From contig JASEHB010000016.1 of the NCBI GenBank assembly GCA_030018745.1, positions 3,571 to 13,768 on the forward strand: a stretch of 10,198 nt of DNA, given 5' to 3'. Made by a program: the position numbers and the translations under genes. Positions 1-6,040 of this stretch are shown one piece after another. The notes below the pieces were generated by a model that worked only from the letters and a program-made list of their open reading frames with translations, made no database searches and was not told where the DNA came from. The stretch's first letter is position 1; every line of letters begins with the position of its first letter. Source of the stretch: Desulfatibacillaceae bacterium (GTDB taxonomy: Bacteria > Desulfobacterota > Desulfobacteria > Desulfobacterales > Desulfatibacillaceae).

Positions 1-274
1 CATTGCCAGCAGCCCTTGCAGCCTTTTGCTTTAGGGCAAAGGCGAGCATCCGGCTGCTTGCATCAACACCCACCACCTCTTTGGCCTTTTTTGCCAGGGC
101 AAAGGAAAGTGCGCCGGTTCCGCTTGGGGCATCCAGAACCCTTGAGCCTGGAGCCACAAGCTGGCTTACGATTTTTTCCTTTTCCCTTTCCAGGGGGTCA
201 AAAAACCAGCCGTAAAGAGGACCGTCATACCAGCGGGGCTTTATCAGCCCTTCCCTGTGCCGCTTTTGGTTCAC
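1..274 (-). CDS. Class I SAM-dependent methyltransferase (N-terminal part, runs off left edge)
   Basis: Partial gene: the minus-strand frame is open from a GTG at 274-272 to the window edge, giving 91 residues. Residues 47-58 read VLDAPSGTGALS, the glycine-rich motif I that binds S-adenosylmethionine in Rossmann-fold methyltransferases. About 20 residues later comes VVGVDAS, the motif II strand whose acidic residue contacts the SAM ribose. The N terminus has an aromatic stretch (WYDGPLYGWFFDP) before the fold, as in UbiE/class 11-type methyltransferases. GTG is the only plausible start: the same frame meets TGA shortly upstream, and GGGAG (286-282) lies 7 bases before the GTG. The gene follows the iron-sulfur gene on the same strand after 70 bases, so the two are probably co-transcribed. 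The substrate is not readable, because the acceptor-binding half is outside the window. Confidence 0.85.
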   Translation of the reverse strand, partial: MNQKRHREGLIKPRWYDGPLYGWFFDPLEREKEKIVSQLVAPGSRVLDAPSGTGALSFALAKKAKEVVGVDASSRMLAFALKQKAARAAGN

Positions 275-344
275 AAAAAATCTCCCGGCATTTAAATTTA
301 CTTCAAAACAACAGCATCAGGCCAAATCTTCAGCCAGCAGGGCA

Positions 345-1424
345 TCAGCTCATCATGCCCAAAAATTTTTCAAGCCTGTCCTTTTCCTTGGCAATTTCAA
401 GGCCCATCTGGGCCATTGTTGTCGGCGGCTCAATCGCTCCGGGCCTTGGCTTCATGGAGATTGCCCTTGTCTCACAGGCGGAAACGCAAAGCCCGCAGCC
501 TATGCAGCGGGCTTCATCCACGCTTGCTATGCCGTCTTCAAGAAGGATTGCCCCAACAGGGCAGCGCTCTTCCTCACACACGCCGCAGCCTATGCAGAAG
601 TTTTCGTCCACAAAGGCAAGCCAGCGGCTTTTGGCAAAGGCATTGGGATTGGATAGCTCGGTAAGGCCCCTTAAAATTGTGCAGCAGCAAGAGCAGCAGT
701 TGCAGATGAAGTTGAGGCGGTCGCCCGAATTGTTGGTGGTGTGCACAAGGCCTTCCTGCTCGGCAATGGATAGAACGGCCAAGGCCTCTTCGCGGCTTAT
801 GGATCGCGCAAGCCCCCGCGAAACCAGAAACTGCGCGGCCTGGTCAAACATCAGGCATACATCTTCCGGCTTTTGGCAGCGCCGCATGGTGGCCCGGCAG
901 GCGCAGTGGGCCACGGCAAAATCTGTGGATAGCTTGAGCATCTGCGTAAGGGCCTCGTAGGGCATGACCTCGTTTTGGGCGTCAACGGTCTGCTCAACAG
1001 GTATAATGCGGGCAAATGGGGTTTTGGAGCCTGCAAACTCATTGCCCAAAGCCTCCTCGTGGTAGGCGGCCCATAGCTTGGCCAGCTTGTCGTGCATGGG
1101 GGTTTTGTCCCCCCGCATGAAGGGGAACTCAAAAAGGCCCGGCACTGTGGGCAAAAGGGCATAGCCGCGCACGGTGTCCTTATCGCGGGAAAAGACGATT
1201 CCCTTGTCGGCCATTGCTTCCAGAAGTTTGGCAGCGGTTTGCTCATCACAGCCCGCAATGGAGGCAATTTTTGAGGCAGGCTGGGGCCGGAACTTCATGT
1301 GAACCGCAAGGGCAGCCTCATCGGGGGTGAAAAGGGTTTTTAAAATCTCGTCAAAATGCCCGGACTTTGGAGCACCGGAAATATGCCTGTCCAGAACCTC
1401 GCGCAGCTTTTCATAGATTTCCAT
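345..1424 (-). CDS. Multi-cluster 4Fe-4S protein with winged-helix-like N terminus
   Basis: Encodes 359 residues. Residues about 35-100 look like a winged helix (AALAVHMKF, then SKIASIAGCDEQTAAKLLEAM, then KGIVFSRD and a beta wing). The middle has a conserved-looking cysteine region, CACR at 174-177 with C183 and C190, and then CNCCSCCC at 241-248 (six cysteines in eight residues). The C terminus carries two classical 4Fe-4S motifs: C277/C280/C283/C288 and C307/C310/C313/C317. There is no signal peptide or membrane segment, so it should be cytoplasmic. Similar winged-helix plus ferredoxin proteins are, as far as I recall, common in sulfate reducers and relatives, but their function is not established; an electron-transfer or redox-sensing role is inferred. 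The ATG at 1424-1422 has AGAGG about 6-7 bases upstream. The gene is divergent from the ThiF-like gene and followed by the methyltransferase. Confidence 0.9.
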   Translation of the reverse strand: MEIYEKLREVLDRHISGAPKSGHFDEILKTLFTPDEAALAVHMKFRPQPASKIASIAGCDEQTAAKLLEAMADKGIVFSRDKDTVRGYALLPTVPGLFEFPFMRGDKTPMHDKLAKLWAAYHEEALGNEFAGSKTPFARIIPVEQTVDAQNEVMPYEALTQMLKLSTDFAVAHCACRATMRRCQKPEDVCLMFDQAAQFLVSRGLARSISREEALAVLSIAEQEGLVHTTNNSGDRLNFICNCCSCCCTILRGLTELSNPNAFAKSRWLAFVDENFCIGCGVCEEERCPVGAILLEDGIASVDEARCIGCGLCVSACETRAISMKPRPGAIEPPTTMAQMGLEIAKEKDRLEKFLGMMS

Positions 1425-1496
1425 GTTTGCCTCTTTTTGCTTTTTTTAAGTTGCGCCCCAAGGCCGGGCCGCTCCTGAACCGCTAAATGGAATAGA

Positions 1497-1526
1497 AGCA
1501 TAGCAGAGTGAAGCAGGCAGCTTCAA
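1497..1526 (-). promoter_or_regulatory. Possible sigma-70 promoter for the leftward iron-sulfur operon
   Basis: On the minus strand TTGAAG (1526-1521) is followed after 18 bases by TATGCT (1502-1497). Each box matches the -35 or -10 consensus at four of six positions. It lies about 75 bases before the iron-sulfur gene start, a plausible distance. Judged only by eye. Confidence 0.35.
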
Positions 1527-1588
1527 GGGTGTTAATGTGGGGAAATGAGCCATCTGCCGGAGCAGAAAAAATAAAATGCGTTTTTTTC

Positions 1589-1616
1589 TTGATGAATATG
1601 CCGCCAATTGTCTAAT
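1589..1616 (+). promoter_or_regulatory. Possible sigma-70 promoter for the ThiF-like gene
   Basis: TTGATG (1589-1594), a 16-base spacer and TCTAAT (1611-1616) match the -35 and -10 consensus at four and five of six positions. Transcription would begin near 1623 and leave a leader of about 40 bases before the ATG at 1666. A second TATACT at 1638-1643 has no good -35 partner. Together with the opposite-strand boxes at 1497-1526 this would make 1425-1665 a divergent promoter region. Confidence 0.4.
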
Positions 1617-1665
1617 CTTTGGAAGGAATGACGCAAATATACTTGATTTTTAAGGGGTTTTGAAT

Positions 1666-2577
1666 ATGGATTTTGAGCAAAGCTTTTTTGGGCGCAACCT
1701 GGGCGTGTTTTCAAACGAGCAGCAGGAGAAGCTTGCAAAAAGCCGGGTGCTTATAGTGGGTTGCGGCGGAATAGGCGGCACTGTGGCAGTCATCCTTGCC
1801 CGAAGCGGGGTGGAAAACTTCGAGCTTGTGGATTTTGACCAATACGAGCCCACAAACATGAACCGGCAGATTGCCTGCTTTTCCTCAAGCCTTGGACAGA
1901 ACAAGGCCCAGGCCATTGCAGACCAGATCAATGACATAAACCCGGATGCGAAGGTGCTGGTTCACAAAAACCTCTTGAGCCTGGAGGAGTTGAGCGGGCG
2001 CATACCCTCTGCTGATCTTGTCTTTCCGGCAGCAGACGACTTTGCCTTTTCGGTGATGCTTTTTCGGGACTGCCAGCGCCAGGGCGTGCCAGCACTCTTT
2101 GTGGTGCCTAGTGGCCTGTGGGCCAATGTCTCCATAATCCTGCCCAATAGCCCCGGCATTGAAGACCTTCAGGGCCTGCCCCATCTGCCGGACTACTACT
2201 CCTACAAGCATCTTTTTCAGGAGCGCAAATACAAGTTCGGCACAATCAGCTATGTGTTTTTAGGCTCCTGGCGCAAGGACTACTTCCGCAAGTTCATGGA
2301 CGAGGACTTTCCCGTGGCTCAGGTCTGCCCCACCGTGTGGATGGCCTCCTCCCTTGGGGCCTTGGAGGCCGTGAAACTTCTTTCCGGAAGGGCAAAGCCC
2401 GTTGCAAGCCCCCACTACTGGTCCATTAGCGAAAAACGCATTGCCCTGCGCCGCAAAAACGGTCTGCACATTGAAACTGTTCTGGCCTGGCAGCGTAAAA
2501 TCTTTTACAAGCTCTTCCAGACCCCCCTGGCCCCTTTCATGGAAAAGGCACAGGCTATCTGGTGGAAATTCTTTTGA
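1666..2577 (+). CDS. ThiF/MoeB/HesA-family (E1-like) adenylyltransferase
   Basis: Encodes 303 residues from ATG 1666, which has GGGG (1654-1657) 8 bases upstream. A TTG at 1660 in the same frame is too close to that site. The family uses ATP to adenylate the C terminus of a ubiquitin-like sulfur carrier or a related peptide. Visible features are the Rossmann ATP loop GCGGIGG (32-38), the following acidic strand LVDFDQYE (54-61), the family signature NMNRQ (64-68, arginine R67) and K80. A late helix ASSLGALEAVKLL (227-239) matches the end of the MoeB/ThiF core. The paired CxxC zinc motifs of classical ThiF/MoeB are absent; the only cysteines are at 33, 71, 136 and 221. C221, just before the late helix, may be a reactive cysteine. 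No sulfur-carrier gene is in the window, so the substrate is unknown. It is transcribed alone and converges on the small membrane protein gene. Confidence 0.85.
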   Translation: MDFEQSFFGRNLGVFSNEQQEKLAKSRVLIVGCGGIGGTVAVILARSGVENFELVDFDQYEPTNMNRQIACFSSSLGQNKAQAIADQINDINPDAKVLVHKNLLSLEELSGRIPSADLVFPAADDFAFSVMLFRDCQRQGVPALFVVPSGLWANVSIILPNSPGIEDLQGLPHLPDYYSYKHLFQERKYKFGTISYVFLGSWRKDYFRKFMDEDFPVAQVCPTVWMASSLGALEAVKLLSGRAKPVASPHYWSISEKRIALRRKNGLHIETVLAWQRKIFYKLFQTPLAPFMEKAQAIWWKFF

Positions 2578-2583
2578 CACTCT

Positions 2584-2625
2584 GCCCGAAGGGCTTTAAA
2601 GGGTTGCAGCAAGCCATTAAAGCCC
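2584..2625. terminator. Hairpin between convergent genes, possible bidirectional terminator
   Basis: A perfect 9-base inverted repeat, GGGCTTTAA (2591-2599) and TTAAAGCCC (2617-2625), encloses a 17-base loop that can itself pair weakly (2602-2605 with 2612-2615). An alternative small hairpin GCCC-GAA-GGGC (2584-2594) follows the ThiF-like stop directly. Neither strand has a clean T tract immediately after the stem. The right arm touches the stop codon of the leftward gene. Position and symmetry suit a shared transcription end, but strength is uncertain. Confidence 0.45.
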
Positions 2626-2816
2626 TACTCATGCGGTTTTTCCTCCACCTTGTGGCAGGTGCAGTCCTTTTCTCCGCAGAGGCCGCATTCATAAACAGGG
2701 GCAGGGGTTTCCTTGGGGCGGTTTTTGCGCACAAAGCCGCGCCTCCAGGCAAGGTAGGCAACAGCTACCAAAACTGCGGCAATAAGAGGGATGTAGGTCA
2801 GCAGGTTTTCGAGCAT
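2625..2816 (-). CDS. Small membrane-anchored cysteine-rich protein, 63 residues
   Basis: Encodes 63 residues from ATG 2816-2814, with AAGGA about 7 bases upstream. Residues 7-24 (TYIPLIAAVLVAVAYLAW) form one transmembrane helix. It is followed by a strongly basic stretch (RRGFVRKNRPK), so by the positive-inside rule the C terminus lies in the cytoplasm. The tail holds C44, C47, C52, C54 and H55 (CxxC-x4-CxCH), a probable metal or Fe-S ligand set. The layout of a short N-terminal helix, basic hinge and cysteine-rich tail recalls the FeoB-associated Cys-rich membrane proteins, but the cysteine spacing differs and no Feo gene is visible, so I do not assign that name. The gene stands alone on the minus strand, converging with the ThiF-like gene. 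The start signal, helix and termination at the hairpin make it likely real. Confidence 0.7.
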   Translation of the reverse strand: MLENLLTYIPLIAAVLVAVAYLAWRRGFVRKNRPKETPAPVYECGLCGEKDCTCHKVEEKPHE

Positions 2817-3112
2817 GGGCTTTTCCTTATTCTAAACCGGATAATTCACGGGTTAAATTTCTGCCTTTGCAGGCTGCCTATTAAATGGGCCGGTCAGGCA
2901 AGGGCGATTTTTCTGCAATAAAAATTCCAGACCCTCATCAGCGATTGTTACCTCAATTTCTTTTTTGAACATACCCCAGGCAGGCCCCCGGCACAAGTTG
3001 AAGAGCAGTTTTTTAGTGGAGCTTTTATGCCACGCTTTGCAACGGCAATGAGCAATTCCGCTGGACTTGGGCGAATACCAGAATCTGACAACATGTTGAT
3101 TATTGGGAATCC

Positions 3113-3124
3113 GTACAATTGTAC
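3113..3124. promoter_or_regulatory. Perfect 12-base palindrome, possible operator
   Basis: GTACAATTGTAC is an exact 12-base palindrome in the non-coding gap, about 207 bases before the radical SAM start and about 140 bases before the candidate -10 box. The symmetry ends at the flanking bases. It has the size of a dimeric regulator site, but one copy is not proof. Confidence 0.3.
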
Positions 3125-3265
3125 CCCCACCTAGTGTCTTTTGGGTAAAGGCGATACAGGTGCAGGGGTGCAATTTTTTTCTTGTATTAAAAATTTTCCT
3201 GGTGTAAAAATAAGCCAGATATATTCCTGGGCGCTGACCACCTTCCTCAAACCTCGAAACGCTTT

Positions 3266-3271
3266 TATACT
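3266..3271 (+). promoter_or_regulatory. Candidate -10 box of the operon promoter
   Basis: TATACT matches the sigma-70 -10 consensus at five of six positions and lies 59 bases before the radical SAM ATG. No good -35 box is found at 16-18 bases; the best spaced hexamer (3243-3248, TTCCTC) is poor. If used, the promoter probably needs an activator or another sigma factor. Confidence 0.25.
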
Positions 3272-3330
3272 CTACGCAGGGGATTTGTGCTGGCGATGGT
3301 TTTTTTACTACTGTATGAAAAGGGGCCGAC

Positions 3331-6012
3331 ATGAAAAGAGTGCTTCTGGCAAATTCCATAGGGCCGTATGAAACAGGCTGGGGCGAGGATGTGAACGATC
3401 TTTTTGCAGCCCGCCTCACCCGCGGCCAGGGGCCTTTTACCCTGAAGAGCATTTTCCCTGCCTTTGCCCTGCACCTCATAGCCGAAAATCTGGATGCTGA
3501 TTCAACAATTCTGGAATGGCCCACTGAAGAGCTTTTCTGCAAGCACTTAAAAAAGGGCTACGATTACCTGGGCATCCAGACCAAGTCTGTGCACCTGAAC
3601 CAGGTGGCGCGTATGGTGAAGATGGCACGACAAATTGCCCCGGCCACAAAAATAGTGCTCGGCGGCTATGGCGTGAGCCACATCTTCAACGAGTACCCTA
3701 ATGACCCGGAGAATGCCAGCCGCTATTTGAGGGAAAACGCTGACCATTTCTGCTTTGAGGAGGGTGTGGGCTTTTTCCGCAAGCTTTTGGGCCAGGCCCC
3801 GGATGCTCCCATATCCCAGGTGCGCCAGCCCTTTTTCGAGGCCACCACACCCGGCTCCTGGTATTTGGTGCGCCTCCCTTTAAGCTCCACCCTTGTGGCA
3901 TTGGGTTGCCCCAATGCCTGCGAGTTCTGCAACACCTCCCACTTTTTCAAGTTCAAAAAAATCACGGTGGCCTCGCCGGAGCAGGCCTGCGCCTCCCTTG
4001 TTGCTGCCCAGAAAAAAATGGCGGGCCTTCCAAACCTTTTCAACATAATCTGGGACGAGGATTTTTTGATTGACCGGGACTATGTTCTGCGCCTTGGGGA
4101 GCTTCTCCAAAAGGAAGGGCTTATAGGCAGGGTGAACCTGTTTTGCTTTGCCAGCATAAGAAGCCTCTCCCAGTACACTGTGGAGGAGCTTGCCAGATGC
4201 GGCGTGGGCGTTCTGTGGATAGGGGTGGAATCCAAGTTTGACGGCGACATTATTGCAAAGCACAACTTCCAGAAGAGGATTGGCCGGGATGTGGCCGAGG
4301 TTTTCAACGATCTGCACAATCATGGAATGCTCATCATAGGCTCCAACATTCTTGGCCTGGACTTTCACAACCACGAAAACATAATCGAGGACATTGACTA
4401 TTTTGTGTCCTTAAAACCGGATCTCTATCAAGTCTCCCCTCTGCGGCCCTGCCCAGGCACCACCCTTTACGAGCGACTCATGGAGGACGGGCGCATTGAA
4501 AACACCATGAGCGCCAAGGACACCATGCTCTGGAGCGACACGGGCCTTGTCCACCCCAACTTCAAGAAGGGTGAGCTAAAAAAATATTTTGAACTTACCC
4601 ACAAAAAGCTCATCGAGACAAACGGCTCCTCGGCCCTGCGCACCCTGGATGTGATGCTCAAGGGATTTGCCACCATGCAGCATTCAAGAGACCCATACCT
4701 TCAGGCCCGCGCGGACCGCTGCCAGTTTTTTGCCCGCAAGCTTGGGGCCGGGCTAATGCCCTCGCTTAAAAAGCTTGCCCCCAGCCAGGCGGTTTTGGAG
4801 CAGGTTCTGGATGTTGAAGAAAGATACAGGCAGGCCTTTGGCAGCGTGGGACTTGGGGCAAAGGCAATCCGGCAGATCACCTGGCAGGTCATGAAAAGCC
4901 AGGAAAACCGCAAGCCCGAAGAAAACCCCGCACCCCTCTGGACCGTGACCCGCTTTGAAGGCGCCAATGCCAAGCCAAAGGTGGTTGCCAGGCAGCATCC
5001 GCTTCAACACGCCATAGCAAAAATAACTGTGGGCGTTTCCCGGCGGGCAATGGGCCTGAAGTTCGAGCCTGCCTTCAAAATAAAGCTGGCTGATATTGAT
5101 GATTTTCCTGTCACTTTCAAAAACCTTGACATTGAGGGACACCGCATCAATTTTGTGGATGAGGGCAGCGGCCAGACAATTCTCATGCTGCATGGCAACC
5201 CCACCTGGTCTTATTTGTACAGACATATAATTGCGGATTTGAAGGCCGATTTCCGCTGCGTTGCGCCGGATCTTTTAGGATACGGCCTTTCAGACAAGCC
5301 GCCGGACGCAGACTACTCCATGGAGGCCCATGTCCGCAGGCTGGACGAGTTTGTAAGAAAGATGGATTTGAAGGACATCACCCTTGTCTGTCAGGATTGG
5401 GGCGGCATAATCGGCCTCACCTGGGCATCCCGCAACAAGGAGCGGGTGGCCCGCCTTGTGCCCATGAACACAACCGGCTTTCTGCCAGGCTCGCTTGGCG
5501 ACTTCAAAAGCGTCCTCAAAGCCTGGGCCTTTCCCTGGCTATGGTCCTTCAAGGTGCCCTTTTTGGGCAAAAAAATGGCCATGGACTGGAATATCTTTCT
5601 CCAGGCCGGAATGCGCCTTGGCACTTACAACACCCGCAAAATGATGCACCAAAAAGCCATGAAGGGCTACCTTTACCCCTTCCAGCGTGTGGGCGATCGC
5701 ACGGCCATTTTAAAATCCGTGCGCCAGGTGCCAATGAGTCCGCTCGATAAGGCCTGGCGGATGTTACGGGGAACAGAAAAAGCCCTGGATGGCTGGCCTG
5801 TGCGCACAAGGGTCATCTGGGGCATGAAGGACCCGGTCTTTGTACCCTGGTTTATCGAGCGCTTCGAGGAAATTCTGCCAAATCATGCTCCAAGCCTTAA
5901 AATACCCACAGCCGGGCATTTTCTCCAGGATGACGAGCCCCAGGCCATCATAATGGGAATTAGGGAATTTTTGGCGGAAAGCAGCCTCAAAGCCAAGCAG
6001 ACTGCGGCATGA
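3331..6012 (+). CDS. B12-type radical SAM enzyme fused to a haloalkane-dehalogenase/OleB-like hydrolase
   Basis: Encodes 893 residues with two enzyme modules. Residues about 1-160 resemble the Rossmann-like cobalamin-binding domain of the BchE-type radical SAM family (YDYLGIQTKS, then KIVLGGYGVS), but the DxHxxG histidine motif is missing. Radical SAM core: C193, C197 and C200 (CPNACEFC, CxxxCxxC) ligate the 4Fe-4S cluster, with WDEDFLIDRD (241-250), IGVES (297-301) and a strand ending SPLRPCPGT (369-377). Residues about 400-570 are a helical linker. Residues about 575-893 form a whole alpha/beta hydrolase: HGNPTW (621-626), nucleophile elbow QDWGG with D689 and W690, acid D834 in GMKDPVF, and base H863 in AGHFLQDDEP. 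N623 plus W690 is the halide-binding pair of haloalkane dehalogenases and of OleB, the beta-lactone decarboxylase of olefin synthesis. AGGGG precedes the ATG by 5 bases. It is the first gene of a four-gene operon. Reaction and substrate are unknown. Confidence 0.9.
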   Translation: MKRVLLANSIGPYETGWGEDVNDLFAARLTRGQGPFTLKSIFPAFALHLIAENLDADSTILEWPTEELFCKHLKKGYDYLGIQTKSVHLNQVARMVKMARQIAPATKIVLGGYGVSHIFNEYPNDPENASRYLRENADHFCFEEGVGFFRKLLGQAPDAPISQVRQPFFEATTPGSWYLVRLPLSSTLVALGCPNACEFCNTSHFFKFKKITVASPEQACASLVAAQKKMAGLPNLFNIIWDEDFLIDRDYVLRLGELLQKEGLIGRVNLFCFASIRSLSQYTVEELARCGVGVLWIGVESKFDGDIIAKHNFQKRIGRDVAEVFNDLHNHGMLIIGSNILGLDFHNHENIIEDIDYFVSLKPDLYQVSPLRPCPGTTLYERLMEDGRIENTMSAKDTMLWSDTGLVHPNFKKGELKKYFELTHKKLIETNGSSALRTLDVMLKGFATMQHSRDPYLQARADRCQFFARKLGAGLMPSLKKLAPSQAVLEQVLDVEERYRQAFGSVGLGAKAIRQITWQVMKSQENRKPEENPAPLWTVTRFEGANAKPKVVARQHPLQHAIAKITVGVSRRAMGLKFEPAFKIKLADIDDFPVTFKNLDIEGHRINFVDEGSGQTILMLHGNPTWSYLYRHIIADLKADFRCVAPDLLGYGLSDKPPDADYSMEAHVRRLDEFVRKMDLKDITLVCQDWGGIIGLTWASRNKERVARLVPMNTTGFLPGSLGDFKSVLKAWAFPWLWSFKVPFLGKKMAMDWNIFLQAGMRLGTYNTRKMMHQKAMKGYLYPFQRVGDRTAILKSVRQVPMSPLDKAWRMLRGTEKALDGWPVRTRVIWGMKDPVFVPWFIERFEEILPNHAPSLKIPTAGHFLQDDEPQAIIMGIREFLAESSLKAKQTAA

Positions 6013-6040
6013 CAGCTTTTAACACCAAGGGAAGGCGACC

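Larger units (their letters stand above)
2817..3330. other. Gene-poor gap of about 510 bases upstream of the large operon
   Basis: No frame here gives a convincing protein. Two overlapping minus-strand stretches look weakly protein-like: 3130-2948 (60 residues from GTG, ending SKKKLR) and 2972-2853 (39 residues beginning MFKKEIEVTIADEG). Neither has a Shine-Dalgarno site. They could be remnants of one frameshifted gene or chance. The part from 3170 to 3220 is AT-rich with A and T runs. A 12-base palindrome (3113-3124) and a -10-like TATACT (3266-3271) are listed separately. I saw no tRNA, CRISPR or insertion-sequence ends. Confidence 0.5.

Noticed and set aside
16..960. Long plus-strand open frame of 314 residues
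   Set aside because: It is antisense to the methyltransferase and iron-sulfur genes, which have clear motifs. Its protein is Ser/Arg/Gln-rich without any family motif and lacks a convincing start signal.
1660..1665. Upstream TTG start for the ThiF-like gene
   Set aside because: Only about two bases separate it from the GGGG site, while ATG 1666 has the normal spacing.
3288..3310. Sigma-54 promoter before the radical SAM gene (TGGC at the -24 position)
   Set aside because: The TGGC is followed by a T run without the required GC at -12.
2853..3542. Minus-strand open frame of 229 residues
   Set aside because: Its first third is antisense to the radical SAM gene, the composition is Lys/Ser/Arg-rich, and no ribosome-binding site is seen. 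At best the last part is a remnant, reported separately.
4014..4020. Other A runs (A7 at 4014-4020 in the radical SAM gene, A7 near 7674-7680 in the VWA part) as slippage sites
   Set aside because: They are shorter, lie inside domains where a truncated product would make no sense, and are common in lysine codon pairs of this DNA.
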